DNA of 49,745 bases from Ancylobacter sonchi (GTDB taxonomy: Bacteria > Pseudomonadota > Alphaproteobacteria > Rhizobiales > Xanthobacteraceae), in the NCBI RefSeq assembly GCF_018390695.1, contig NZ_JAHBGF010000031.1, positions 1 through 49,745 of the forward strand. The letters run 5' to 3'. Every line of letters begins with the position of its first letter. The stretch's first letter is position 1. Under the pieces are notes generated by a model. The model searched no databases. It saw only the letters and a list, made by a program, of their open reading frames with translations, and had not been told where the DNA came from. A program made the position numbers and the translations under genes. This document shows, one piece after another, positions 1 through 11,633 of the stretch.

Positions 1-164
1 GAGGCCCCCGCCGCCTCGTACTCCGCGTCCGACACACCCGACGCCAGCCCGGCCCCGGAAGCCACGACGACCTCCCCGCCAAGACCCGTCAGGCGCTTAA
101 CCGTGTCAACAGACCCCGATACACGGGGCTCGAGCGTGGGCTCGGAAAATACCGCTATACGCAT
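1..164 (-). CDS. pntA: NAD(P) transhydrogenase subunit alpha, N-terminal fragment (cut by window edge)
   Basis: The first 54 codons of a minus-strand gene that leaves the window. The protein starts MRIAVFSEP and continues with a segment reading VKRLTGLGGEVVVASGAG and a DAEYEAAGA stretch. This matches the N-terminus of the alanine dehydrogenase/PntA family, where the order is 'RVA/S..TV..L..LG.EV.VE.GAG...SDA.YE.AGA'. PntA is the NAD(H)-binding soluble part of the proton-pumping transhydrogenase that interconverts NADH and NADPH at the inner membrane. The ATG at 164-162 follows a good ribosome binding site (GGGAGGAA). It is divergent from pyk across 465 bases. Alanine dehydrogenase is the main alternative and cannot be fully excluded from 54 residues. 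Confidence 0.7.
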   Translation of the reverse strand, partial: MRIAVFSEPTLEPRVSGSVDTVKRLTGLGGEVVVASGAGLASGVSDAEYEAAGA

Positions 165-405
165 GCGCCTTCCTCCCGAAAGGTCGTTTGTTGGTCTTTT
201 CCGACCCTGCCCCGCGGCACGGCCGGCACTGTCACGGCTCGGAGGCCGGCCGATGCGCGGTCGTTGGCGTCGACCGTCCGGCCCGGACCTCTCGAAATCT
301 TTTCCCGTCCCGACTGCGGCGTGACACCGCACCCTTGGGGGCCGATCCCGCAGCGCCCGCGCCGGAAACCCGCCCGCCGGCCCCACCGCAGAACGGAAGA
401 CGGCC

Positions 406-421
406 TTGTATTGGTATACAG
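406..421. promoter_or_regulatory. Imperfect dyad between pntA and pyk
   Basis: TTGTAT-TGGT-ATACAG, with arms matching at 5 of 6 positions. It sits in an AT-richer patch of an otherwise GC-rich intergenic region. It could be an operator for a repressor acting on one or both divergent genes. No regulator can be assigned from sequence alone. Confidence 0.25.
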
Positions 422-528
422 AATTCCGAATGCCAGCAAGGAGATTTCGTGCTTTTCCGCCGAGGAAATCGGCTGACCAAAGGTCATGTAGCCAGCACAT
501 AGTCCTACCGCGTCGCGCAAATGACACG

Positions 529-539
529 TTGCACTGCAA
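529..539. promoter_or_regulatory. TGC-type inverted repeat upstream of pyk
   Basis: Perfect dyad TTGCA-C-TGCAA about 90 bases before the pyk start. TGC/GCA-type dyads are described for PhaR/AniA carbon-flux regulators of alphaproteobacteria. The resemblance is suggestive only. Confidence 0.25.
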
Positions 540-629
540 AATAAGCAAGACAAGACAGCCTGCGGCTTTTGGTCCATAGAAGAGCACCCGGCAAAGCGAG
601 CCGGAACAAGTGTTTAAACGGAGGAATCC

Positions 630-2216
630 ATGTACAGCAGGCGGGAACGCGCGACGAAGATCGTGGCGACCCTCGGCCCGGCCTCGTCGAGCGCGGAGAA
701 GATCAAGGCTCTGTACGCCGCCGGCGTCGACGTGTTCCGGCTGAACTTCAGCCACGGGACCCAGGCCGACCACGGGCGTGTGCTCGGCATCGTGCGCGAG
801 CTCGAGCGCGAGGTGGGGCGGCCGATCGGCGTGCTCGCCGACCTGCAGGGCCCGAAGCTGCGCCTCGGCAAGTTCGAGGACGGCGCCATCACCGTTACCG
901 CCGGCACCACGCTGCGCTTCGACACCGACCTGACGCCGGGCAACGCCAAGCGCGTGCCAATCCCGCACCCCGAGATCCTCGAGGCGCTGCATATCGGCTC
1001 CACCGTGCTGCTCGACGACGGCAAGGTGCGGGTGAAGGTGGTGCACAAGGGCCCCGGCTTCATCGAGGCCGAGGTGATCGCCGGCAACAGGCTGTCGAAC
1101 AATAAGGGCTTCAACGTCCCTGACGTGATCCTGCCGGTGTCACCGCTGACCGAGAAGGACCGCGCCGACCTGTTCTTCGCGCTCGACCTCGGCGTCGAGT
1201 GGATCGCGCTGTCCTTCGTGCAGCGGCCGGAGGACGTGATCGAGGCGCGCGAGCTGATCCAGGACCGCGCCCGCATCAACCTGAAGCTGGAGAAGCCGGC
1301 GGCGATCGAGCACCTCACCCGCCTCACCGAGCTGTCGGACAGCATCATGGTGGCGCGCGGCGACCTCGGCGTCGAGCTGTCGCTGCCGGAGATCCCGGCG
1401 CTGCAGAAGCTCATCATCCGCGAATCCCGCCGCTTCGGCCGGCCGGTGATCGTCGCCACCCAGATGCTGGAATCGATGATCAGCGCCCCGGTGCCGACCC
1501 GCGCCGAAGTCTCCGACGTCGCCACCGCCGTCTATGACGGCGCCGACGCGGTGATGCTGTCGGCGGAAAGCGCCGCCGGCCAGTACCCGGTCGAGGCGGT
1601 CGCGATGATGGACCAGATCATCAAGAACGTCGAACGCGACCCCGGCTACCGCAAGATCATCGATTCGCAGCGGCCGGAAGAAGGCACCAGCGTCGCCGAC
1701 GCCATCACCCAGGCCGCCTACAGCGCCGCCAACGCGGTCGATGCCGCCGCCATCGTCACCTACACGCTGTCCGGCACCACCACGCTGCACGCCGCACGCG
1801 AGCGGCCGCGCGTTCCGGTGCTCGGCATCGCCTCCAAGCTCGCCACCGCGCGCCAGCTGGTGATGAGCTACGGCGTGCATGTGATCTACGCGCCGGAGGA
1901 GATCCACACCTTCGGCGAGATGGCGACCAAGGCGACGCAGATGGCGATCGACTACGGCTTCGCCAGCGAGGGCGACCGCCTCGCCATCACCGCCGGCGTG
2001 CCCTTTGCCCAGCCCGGCACCACCAACGTGCTGCGCCTCGTCACCATCGACAAGGGCATGGTGGACCGCAAGCCGGGCAGCCCGCAGCCGGCGCCGCGCC
2101 CGCGCGCCAAGGGCGTGGAAGTCGGCGCGTCCGGCGCCTCCGAGGCGACCCGCAAGAGCGCCGAGCTGAAGCCGGCACCGCGCAAGCCGGCGGCCGGACG
2201 CCCGGCCTCGCGCTGA
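630..2216 (+). CDS. pyk: Pyruvate kinase
   Basis: 528 aa. Converts phosphoenolpyruvate and ADP to pyruvate and ATP, the last step of glycolysis, in the cytoplasm. The N-terminal TKIVATLGPASS and VFRLNFSHG segments are the nucleotide/K+ site. 'DLQGPKLRLG' is the typical B-domain entry. 'MVARGDLGVEL' and 'PVIVATQMLESMI' are active-site blocks that carry the Mg-binding Glu/Asp region and the TQMLESM signature. In the latter half 'TLSGTTTLHAARERP' marks the allosteric C-domain. The ATG follows GGAGGAA. About 50 residues beyond the usual end (from roughly residue 478) form a basic, Pro/Ala/Arg-rich tail that is probably disordered. A strong terminator follows. It is monocistronic and divergent from pntA. 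Confidence 0.97.
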   Translation: MYSRRERATKIVATLGPASSSAEKIKALYAAGVDVFRLNFSHGTQADHGRVLGIVRELEREVGRPIGVLADLQGPKLRLGKFEDGAITVTAGTTLRFDTDLTPGNAKRVPIPHPEILEALHIGSTVLLDDGKVRVKVVHKGPGFIEAEVIAGNRLSNNKGFNVPDVILPVSPLTEKDRADLFFALDLGVEWIALSFVQRPEDVIEARELIQDRARINLKLEKPAAIEHLTRLTELSDSIMVARGDLGVELSLPEIPALQKLIIRESRRFGRPVIVATQMLESMISAPVPTRAEVSDVATAVYDGADAVMLSAESAAGQYPVEAVAMMDQIIKNVERDPGYRKIIDSQRPEEGTSVADAITQAAYSAANAVDAAAIVTYTLSGTTTLHAARERPRVPVLGIASKLATARQLVMSYGVHVIYAPEEIHTFGEMATKATQMAIDYGFASEGDRLAITAGVPFAQPGTTNVLRLVTIDKGMVDRKPGSPQPAPRPRAKGVEVGASGASEATRKSAELKPAPRKPAAGRPASR

Positions 2217-2249
2217 GGCCGGCAGGCCTTAGCCGACCCCGAAAGAAAC

Positions 2250-2285
2250 AAGGCCCGTCGCGACAACGCGGCGGGCCTTTCCTTT
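2250..2285. terminator. Bidirectional terminator between pyk and a Hint-domain gene
   Basis: A 13-bp stem (AAGGCCCGTCGCG paired with CGCGGCGGGCCTT, one G.U) with an ACAA loop. CCTTTTG follows on the plus strand and a T-rich TTGTTTCTTTC on the minus strand. It lies between the convergent pyk and Hint genes, so it can serve both. Confidence 0.85.
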
Positions 2286-2338
2286 TGTGCCAGCGCGGCA
2301 GCCGGGCCGCCGCGCTGTTCCGCTCGGCATGAGAAGGA

Positions 2339-3247
2339 TCAAGCCGCCCGCCCGCCGGCCACATCCTTCACGTCCACGCCCAGCGCCACCGCCCGCGCCG
2401 CGAGCCGGGCACGGATCGCCGGCGGGAGCTGGCGCACCGACTTCACGCGCGGCCGGTCGATCTCGACCAGCGGCGTGGGCTCCTCGCCATACAGCGCCGC
2501 ATAGTCGGCATGGTTGTCGAAGCGGCGGCGGCTGACATTGTCGACGAAGGTCTCCGCCGGCACGCCCTCGGCCAGCACCAGTGCGTGGCCGTCGAGCTCG
2601 ACATGGTAGTAGACGAAGCTGAGCGGCATGTCGGCGTGCCGGACGATGCTGGTGCCGTTCACCAGCGCGCCCGCCTGAACCAGCAGCCCGTCGACGAGCA
2701 ACGCATGGTCGGGCGACAGGAAAAGATCGCGCGCCGGCAGCCCCTCGCCCAGCGCACCGGCGCGGATGCGGACCGGCAGCACCTGCGCGGGATCGGCGAA
2801 CAGCCGGCTCACCGTCCGCCGCGCCAGCCAGCGCACCGGCCGCGCCTCGCCGATGTTGGTGAGCACGAGATCGCCCGCCGCCAGCGTCTCGATGGCGACG
2901 GCGCCGGACGGGGTAGCGATCAGCGTCCCGGCCAGGAAGCAGGCGACGAAAGCGGCCGTCGTATCGACCGCGACGGAGCTCGTCGGGTTCGGCCCGACGG
3001 CGAAATAATAGTAGGCGCCAAACCTCTCAGCGATCCAGCCATTGGCCGCCGTGCCGACCAGCTTGTAGTAATTGTCGGTGTAGTTGTAGGCGCCGTTGTC
3101 ATAGCGGGCGACCGGGACCGTGCTGCCGATCGCATAGGTGCCTTCGGCAACCACATAGGTCGCCCCGGCGGGAGAGGATCCGCCATTGGGGGTGAAGACC
3201 CCGTCGCTATAGGTTCCCGAAAAGAGCCGACTTTCGAAATCCGCCAT
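2339..3247 (-). CDS. Hint (Hedgehog/intein) domain protein, paralogue 1
   Basis: 302 aa from the ATG at 3247, chosen over an upstream in-frame codon because GGAGGAG stands just before it. Residues 1-100 are a Gly/Tyr/Thr-rich, beta-type region ending in NGWIAERFGAYYYF. A Hint_2-type module follows from Cys103 (CFLAGTLIATPSG, then LAAGDLVLT and 'RPVRWLARRT'). It includes the His-containing block 'LSPDHALLVDGLL' and 'AETFVDNVSRRRFDN'. The tail ends with 'DRPRVKSVRQLPPAIRARL'. Hint domains self-cleave at the initial Cys. This family is often found in secreted or surface proteins of alphaproteobacteria, but the exact role is unknown. No Sec signal is visible. Two paralogues lie at 20172-21035 and 22391-23353. 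Confidence 0.85.
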   Translation of the reverse strand: MADFESRLFSGTYSDGVFTPNGGSSPAGATYVVAEGTYAIGSTVPVARYDNGAYNYTDNYYKLVGTAANGWIAERFGAYYYFAVGPNPTSSVAVDTTAAFVACFLAGTLIATPSGAVAIETLAAGDLVLTNIGEARPVRWLARRTVSRLFADPAQVLPVRIRAGALGEGLPARDLFLSPDHALLVDGLLVQAGALVNGTSIVRHADMPLSFVYYHVELDGHALVLAEGVPAETFVDNVSRRRFDNHADYAALYGEEPTPLVEIDRPRVKSVRQLPPAIRARLAARAVALGVDVKDVAGGRAA

Positions 3248-3354
3248 CCATCTCCTCCGCCATAGGGCTCGCGCAACCGAACAAGCGCCCACATCGCCTC
3301 ACGCGAAGACGCTACGAAATTGCAACGATATCGAGGATAGATTCGCGGCTCATG

Positions 3355-3370
3355 TCCTCTAGATGGAGGA
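3355..3370. repeat. 16-bp dyad TCCTCTAGATGGAGGA
   Basis: An imperfect inverted repeat between Hint paralogue 1 and the LuxR-type gene. It matches a dyad next to Hint paralogue 3 (23355-23370) at 14 of 16 positions. It lies 108 bases before the Hint-1 start. Possible shared operator, or chance. Confidence 0.25.
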
Positions 3371-3408
3371 TGGGCGAGCAGAGAGGGATGCGGGCACCGC
3401 CGGAGGGA

Positions 3409-4185
3409 TCAGCCGGCCCGCCGCAGCCACAGGCTCATCAGTTCGGCGCGGCTTCGCACGCCGAACTTGCGGAAGACGCGCGTGACATGCTGGTGCGCCG
3501 TCGAGACGGCGGTATCGATCTGGCGGGCGATGTCCTTCTCCGACGCCTTGGTGAGCAGCAATTGCAGCACCCGGCGCTCGGTCGGCGTCAGCGGCGAGGA
3601 GGCCAGCAGCAGGCCGTTGCCGAGCAGGAGCTGGCGGTGGAACCACTTGATACCGCGCAGCGCATAGGCGAGCCGCGCGATCTGCTCCTCGGTGAAGGTC
3701 TGCGCCGCATAGAAGCCGAAATGCGATTCGCAGTCCCGATTGAGCGGGAAGGCGACGAAGACCGCATCCTGCGTGCCGACCGACCCGTAATGGCGCTGGA
3801 AGAACGGCGTCTCGAACCAGGCGGGCGGCAAACCCTGCCGCAGCGAATAGGTGCGGAAGCTGCCGACATCCTTCAGCGGCAGCAGGAAGGAGGGATCGAT
3901 TTCGCGCCGGTCCCAGATCTTCAGGATCTCCTTGAAATGCCCCTCCTCCGGCAGTGGCTCGACCGGCCGCAGCGCCTGCACCGCCGCCACCCGCCACCCC
4001 TGCAGCGGATCGTCGGCCGCCCCGCCATCGACGCGGATGGCGCCTGCCCAGGTGGCGTTCCACGCCCCGACATCCGCTGCCAGTTCCGCCATCAGATGCG
4101 CGACCGCCTGCGTCCAGTGACCGGCATCGACATCCGACACCTCGTCCCAGAGACGATGGATCCGCTCCTGACTTTCGGGGCTCAT
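3409..4185 (-). CDS. LuxR-family transcriptional regulator
   Basis: 258 aa from the ATG at 4185 (an in-frame TTG lies three codons upstream; neither has a clear ribosome binding site). The last ~65 residues are a LuxR/GerE helix-turn-helix: LTPTERRVLQLLLTKASEKD, then 'ARQIDTAVSTAHQHVTRVFRKFGV' and 'RSRAELMSLWL'. The N-terminal ~190 residues are a sensor region without a recognised autoinducer-domain signature, and no luxI-like synthase is nearby. It is transcribed toward the Hint gene, with 160 bases between its stop and the Hint start. The target is unknown; the Hint gene or the gene itself is a guess from position. Confidence 0.85.
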   Translation of the reverse strand: MSPESQERIHRLWDEVSDVDAGHWTQAVAHLMAELAADVGAWNATWAGAIRVDGGAADDPLQGWRVAAVQALRPVEPLPEEGHFKEILKIWDRREIDPSFLLPLKDVGSFRTYSLRQGLPPAWFETPFFQRHYGSVGTQDAVFVAFPLNRDCESHFGFYAAQTFTEEQIARLAYALRGIKWFHRQLLLGNGLLLASSPLTPTERRVLQLLLTKASEKDIARQIDTAVSTAHQHVTRVFRKFGVRSRAELMSLWLRRAG

Positions 4186-4332
4186 GCTGCGCAACGACGA
4201 ATCCGGTGGGAAAAGAAAATATTTTCGACCGAATGTCGCAGCGCAGCAATGCCCTCGACAAGACTATTTTACCGTTTGCGATGCGGTGCGGCGCCGCAGG
4301 CGGAAGGACGTACCGGCGCGCGGGTACCCGTG

Positions 4333-6253
<1,921 letters not shown>

Positions 6254-6299
6254 GCGACTGGGGAGCGGGGACGTGGGCGTGACGTGAGGGCGACGCGCC

Positions 6300-7922
<1,623 letters not shown>

Positions 7923-8015
7923 GGAAACCCGCGCGCTGCCGAATGTGCCGAATGTTGGCGCGGGTCTAAGCCATCCCGCGCTCCGGCGGAAGGGCGCACA
8001 ATGGCGGAACGGCGC

Positions 8016-9188
8016 CTATTGGCCGGTGGTGGTGGCCGGATAGGTGGAGGTCGGGTAGGTCGTGGTCGGGTAGCTCGAGGTGCCCGGCACGACGCGCACC
8101 GCATTGCCCGACGTCGCGCCGCTGGCGGACGGCATCGGCGCCGGCGCGTAGGACGGGCTGGTCGAGGAACGGCTCGCAGCGCCCGACGAACTGGAGGCTC
8201 CCGTACCCGACGCCCCTGTCGTGGACGAGGCCGGACGCGGCGTAGCCGGCGCGGCGGCACCGGACGCATCCGGCGGCGGCACCACCGGATAGCCGGCCGC
8301 CGGCGTGTAGCCGTCGGTCACCGGATCATAGGCGGAGGGCTGCTCCACCGGCTCGGGCTGCTCCACCCGGCTGCCATAGCGGCGCGCCGGACGCGGAGAG
8401 GCGGCCGCCGCCGGCTCCGGCCCCATCCAGCCGTCCAGCACCGTGCCGTTGCCCTGCACGCCGGTGGGATAGGCGAGCGGCCCGCCGATGCGGCCGATGC
8501 CCTCCGGCTCGCCCATCGGCCGGCCATAGGGCTGCCAGCCGCGCGGCAGGAAGTAGCCGTTGATCGAATAGCGGTACATTACCCGCAGCAGGTCCTGCTC
8601 GGTGGCGCCCTTCTGGCACAGGCGCAGCCGCACCGACAGCACGCCGCGGTCGCGCACCAGCCGATAGACCGGCACCCGCGACTGGATGCGCTGCCAGGCA
8701 TACATGCAGATCTCGCCCGCGCCGCCGCGGCCCATGGCGTAGTTGAACGGCCCGTAGCGGTTCTGCACGAAATAGTTGGAGGTGTGCATGTTCACGCCGG
8801 GCAGCTGCTTTTCCATCTCCTCCTCGAGCGCTTCCTCGTTGAGGAAATCGTCGCTGCGCGAATAGCCGCCGGCGCGCACATGCTCGACCGGCCCGAAGAA
8901 GGTGACGTGGAAGGCGTTCTGTCCGCGCGCCGAGGAGTTCGTCTCCAGGATAATTTCCTGCGAAATCGCGTTGGAATAGGCCGTCTGCAGCACCGAGAGC
9001 ACCCGCGGCGCGGCGCCCGGCTCCGGCAGCACCAGGGCTTCGCTGGTGTTGACCTCGACGGTCTCCCCCGCGACGCGGACGCCACGCTCGAAATAGGACG
9101 GGTAGGGAGACGTGCAGGCACCCAGCAGGAGGACAAAGGAAATGGCAACAGCCCGTAGGGCAACCGGGTTCATGGTACGTCCGTTCAT
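8016..9188 (-). CDS. bcsN: Cellulose biosynthesis protein BcsN (lipoprotein)
   Basis: 390 aa. A lipoprotein signal ends in the lipobox LLLGAC (Cys at about 25). A conserved ~200-residue body follows ('ETVEVNTSEALVLPEPGAAP', 'RYGPFNYAMGRGGAGEICMY', 'GVLSVRLRLCQKGATEQDLL', 'INGYFLPRGWQPYG'), with two Cys that may pair. The last ~140 residues are a Pro/Ser/Thr/Ala-rich low-complexity tail ending in YPTTTYPTSTYPATT-type repeats. BcsN is an accessory gene of alphaproteobacterial cellulose loci. Here it is divergent from bcsA, which supports the call. The start at 9188 has AAGGA upstream; an ATG at 9173 is an alternative. Its precise function is not established. Confidence 0.8.
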   Translation of the reverse strand: MNGRTMNPVALRAVAISFVLLLGACTSPYPSYFERGVRVAGETVEVNTSEALVLPEPGAAPRVLSVLQTAYSNAISQEIILETNSSARGQNAFHVTFFGPVEHVRAGGYSRSDDFLNEEALEEEMEKQLPGVNMHTSNYFVQNRYGPFNYAMGRGGAGEICMYAWQRIQSRVPVYRLVRDRGVLSVRLRLCQKGATEQDLLRVMYRYSINGYFLPRGWQPYGRPMGEPEGIGRIGGPLAYPTGVQGNGTVLDGWMGPEPAAAASPRPARRYGSRVEQPEPVEQPSAYDPVTDGYTPAAGYPVVPPPDASGAAAPATPRPASSTTGASGTGASSSSGAASRSSTSPSYAPAPMPSASGATSGNAVRVVPGTSSYPTTTYPTSTYPATTTGQ

Positions 9189-9426
9189 GGGTCCTTCACG
9201 GGCTCGAGACGCCGTCCATGCAACCGCTCAGTGGCGCACTTCACGAATACCACGCTGGAAGCCGCCGAATCACCTGCTAAGTTGGACTTTAACCTGCGGG
9301 AGAAACAGGTGGAATCGGTCGCCGTATTTTACCATCTCGGACAGATAGACTTCCTCAACCACTCGACGCTAAGAGACATAGTTCCACCGCCCTGCGACAC
9401 TGGATCTGAGCGAGGCATGAGAGACG
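9189..9426. promoter_or_regulatory. Divergent control region bcsN/bcsA
   Basis: 238 bases holding the start regions of both arms of the cellulose locus. An inverted repeat ACCTG-N9-CAGGT at 9292-9310 is embedded in an AT-richer stretch. A further CACCTG at 9271 gives three related half-sites. No clear -35/-10 pair stands out. Regulation of type III cellulose operons is largely through c-di-GMP at the protein level. Confidence 0.35.
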
Positions 9427-11631
9427 ATGCGTAGGGCCTGGGTCTCCCTCCTTTGGATAATCTCCTCGCTGATCGTGGTGTTCCTCATCACGCTGCCGAT
9501 CAGTCTGCAGGCGCACCTGATCGTCGGCTCGATCGTGGTGCTCGCCATGATCCTCCTGAAGACCTTCGGCCCGCCCACCGGGGTGTTCCGGGTGATCGCG
9601 CTGGCGCTCGGCACCGCCATCGTGCTGCGCTACGTCTATTGGCGCTCCACCTCGACGCTGCCGCCGATCAACCAGATCGAGGACTTCATCCCCGGCTTCA
9701 TGCTGTATCTCGCCGAGATGTACAGCGTGTTCATGCTGTTCCTCAGCCTGTTCGTGGTGTCCTCGCCGGTGCCGCCGCGCCCGACGCCGCCGGTGCCCGA
9801 CAACGCGCCGAGCGTCGACGTGTTCATCCCGACCTATAACGAGGAATACGCGCTGCTCGCCAACACCGTGGCAGCGGCGCGCGGCATGGACTACCCGCAG
9901 GACAAGCTGACGGTGTGGCTGCTCGACGACGGCGGCACCGACGCGAAGTGCAACCAGGACAACGCCGCCAAGGCGCAGGAGGCGCAGGAGCGCCGGCGCG
10001 AGCTGCAGCAGCTGTGCGACGGGCTCGGGGCGCGCTACCTCACCCGCGCGCGCAATGAGCACGCCAAGGCCGGCAACATGAACAACGGCCTCGAACACTC
10101 CACCGGCGACCTCGTCGTGGTGTTCGACGCCGACCACGCGCCCGCCCGGACCTTCCTGAAGGAGACGGTCGGCCACTTCGCCCAGGACCCGAAGCTGTTC
10201 CTGGTGCAGACGCCGCACTTCTTCATCAATCCCGACCCGCTGGAGCGCAACCTCGACACCTTCGACGAGATGCCCTCCGAAAACGAGATGTTCTACGGCA
10301 TCATCCAGCGCGGCCTCGACAAATGGGACGCCTCGTTCTTCTGCGGCTCGGCGGCGGTGCTGCGCCGCACCGCGCTGAAGGAGACCAACGGCTTCTCCGG
10401 CGTCACCATCACCGAGGACTGCGAGACCGCGCTCGGCCTGCACTCGCGCGGCTGGCGCTCGATCTATGTCGAGAAGCCGCTGATCGCCGGCCTGCAGCCG
10501 GAAAGCTTCGCCAGCTTCATCGGCCAGCGCTCGCGCTGGGCGCAGGGGATGATGCAGATCCTCATCTTCCACATGCCGTTCTTCAAGCGCGGCCTGACCA
10601 TGGCCCAGCGGCTCTGCTACATGTCGAGCATGCTGTTCTGGCTGTTCCCCTATCCCCGGCTGATGTTCCTCATCTCGCCGCTGTTCTACCTGTTCTTCTC
10701 GCTGGAAGTGTTCAACGCCTCGGGCGCCGAGTTCCTCGCCTACACCTCGACCTACATGCTGGTGAACCTGCTGATGCAGAACTATCTGTACGGCAAGTAT
10801 CGCTGGCCGTGGATCTCGGAGATCTACGAATACATCCAGGCGATCTATCTCCTGCCGGCCATTCTCTCGGTGATCGCCAATCCGCGAAAGCCGACCTTCA
10901 ACGTGACCTCCAAGGGCGAGAACATGGCCGAGAGCCGCGTCTCGGAGATCGGCCGGCCGTTCTTCATCATCTTCGGCGTGCTGATCGCGGCGCTGCTGGT
11001 CTCGATCTACCGGGCGATCACCGAGCCGTTCAACGCCGACGTCATCATCGTCGTCGGCGGCTGGAACGTGCTCAACCTGCTGATCGCCGGCTGCGCGCTC
11101 GGCGTGGTGTCGGAGCGGCGCAACCGCCGGCGCACCCACCGCGTCAACCTGCTGCGCCGCTGCGAGATGATCATCGACGGCATCACCTATCCGGCCAGCG
11201 TGGAGGACGGCTCCACCGGCGGCGCCCGCATCCGCCTCGCCGAGGGGACCAAGGGACCGGAATTCGAGCGCGGGCAGTCGGCGCAGCTGCGCTTCACCCC
11301 GCATGCCGATCTCGGCTCGGAGACGCTGCCGCTGACGATCCGCAACATCGAGGAAGACAAGCAGGGCATCGTGTTCGGCTGCCAGTTCGAACCGCAGACG
11401 CCGATGCATTACCGCCTGGTCGCCGACCTGATCTTCGCCAATGCGGACGAATGGCGGAAATTCCAGGAATCGCGGCGGCGCAACCCCGGCGTGCTGTTCG
11501 GCACGCTGCGCTTCATCCGGCAGGCGCTCTACCACACCGGCCGCGGCCTCTCCTATTTGATGCACCTGCAACGGCTGTGGCGCGAACGCCGCCGCGCGCC
11601 CCAGCTCGCCACTGCCAAGCGGGAGTCGTGA
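9427..11631 (+). CDS. bcsA: Cellulose synthase catalytic subunit (UDP-forming)
   Basis: 734 aa inner-membrane family 2 glycosyltransferase that polymerises UDP-glucose to beta-1,4-glucan and threads the chain through the membrane. N-terminal membrane segments precede the GT-A domain. Catalytic motifs are all present: LDDGG (Asp167/168), DAD (234-236), TED (329-331) and QRSRW (367-371). More membrane helices follow. The C-terminus has a PilZ c-di-GMP domain with the RRTHR arginines (about residue 568) and the D-x-S-x-x-G motif 'EDGSTGG', so activation by c-di-GMP is expected. It is first in the bcsA-bcsB-bcsZ-bcsK operon, with bcsB starting 2 bases after its stop. Confidence 0.97.
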   Translation: MRRAWVSLLWIISSLIVVFLITLPISLQAHLIVGSIVVLAMILLKTFGPPTGVFRVIALALGTAIVLRYVYWRSTSTLPPINQIEDFIPGFMLYLAEMYSVFMLFLSLFVVSSPVPPRPTPPVPDNAPSVDVFIPTYNEEYALLANTVAAARGMDYPQDKLTVWLLDDGGTDAKCNQDNAAKAQEAQERRRELQQLCDGLGARYLTRARNEHAKAGNMNNGLEHSTGDLVVVFDADHAPARTFLKETVGHFAQDPKLFLVQTPHFFINPDPLERNLDTFDEMPSENEMFYGIIQRGLDKWDASFFCGSAAVLRRTALKETNGFSGVTITEDCETALGLHSRGWRSIYVEKPLIAGLQPESFASFIGQRSRWAQGMMQILIFHMPFFKRGLTMAQRLCYMSSMLFWLFPYPRLMFLISPLFYLFFSLEVFNASGAEFLAYTSTYMLVNLLMQNYLYGKYRWPWISEIYEYIQAIYLLPAILSVIANPRKPTFNVTSKGENMAESRVSEIGRPFFIIFGVLIAALLVSIYRAITEPFNADVIIVVGGWNVLNLLIAGCALGVVSERRNRRRTHRVNLLRRCEMIIDGITYPASVEDGSTGGARIRLAEGTKGPEFERGQSAQLRFTPHADLGSETLPLTIRNIEEDKQGIVFGCQFEPQTPMHYRLVADLIFANADEWRKFQESRRRNPGVLFGTLRFIRQALYHTGRGLSYLMHLQRLWRERRRAPQLATAKRES

Positions 11632-11633
11632 CG

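Larger units (their letters stand above)
165..629. other. Divergent intergenic region pntA/pyk
   Basis: 465 bases without a convincing gene. Short open frames here are GC-driven and have no recognisable protein. The region must hold promoters for both pntA (minus) and pyk (plus). The visible structure consists of two small dyads, listed separately. The pyk ribosome binding site GGAGGAA lies at about 620, just before its ATG. Confidence 0.5.

Noticed and set aside
9355..11571. A 738-codon minus-strand frame opposite bcsA
   Set aside because: Antisense shadow; bcsA has all catalytic motifs on the plus strand.
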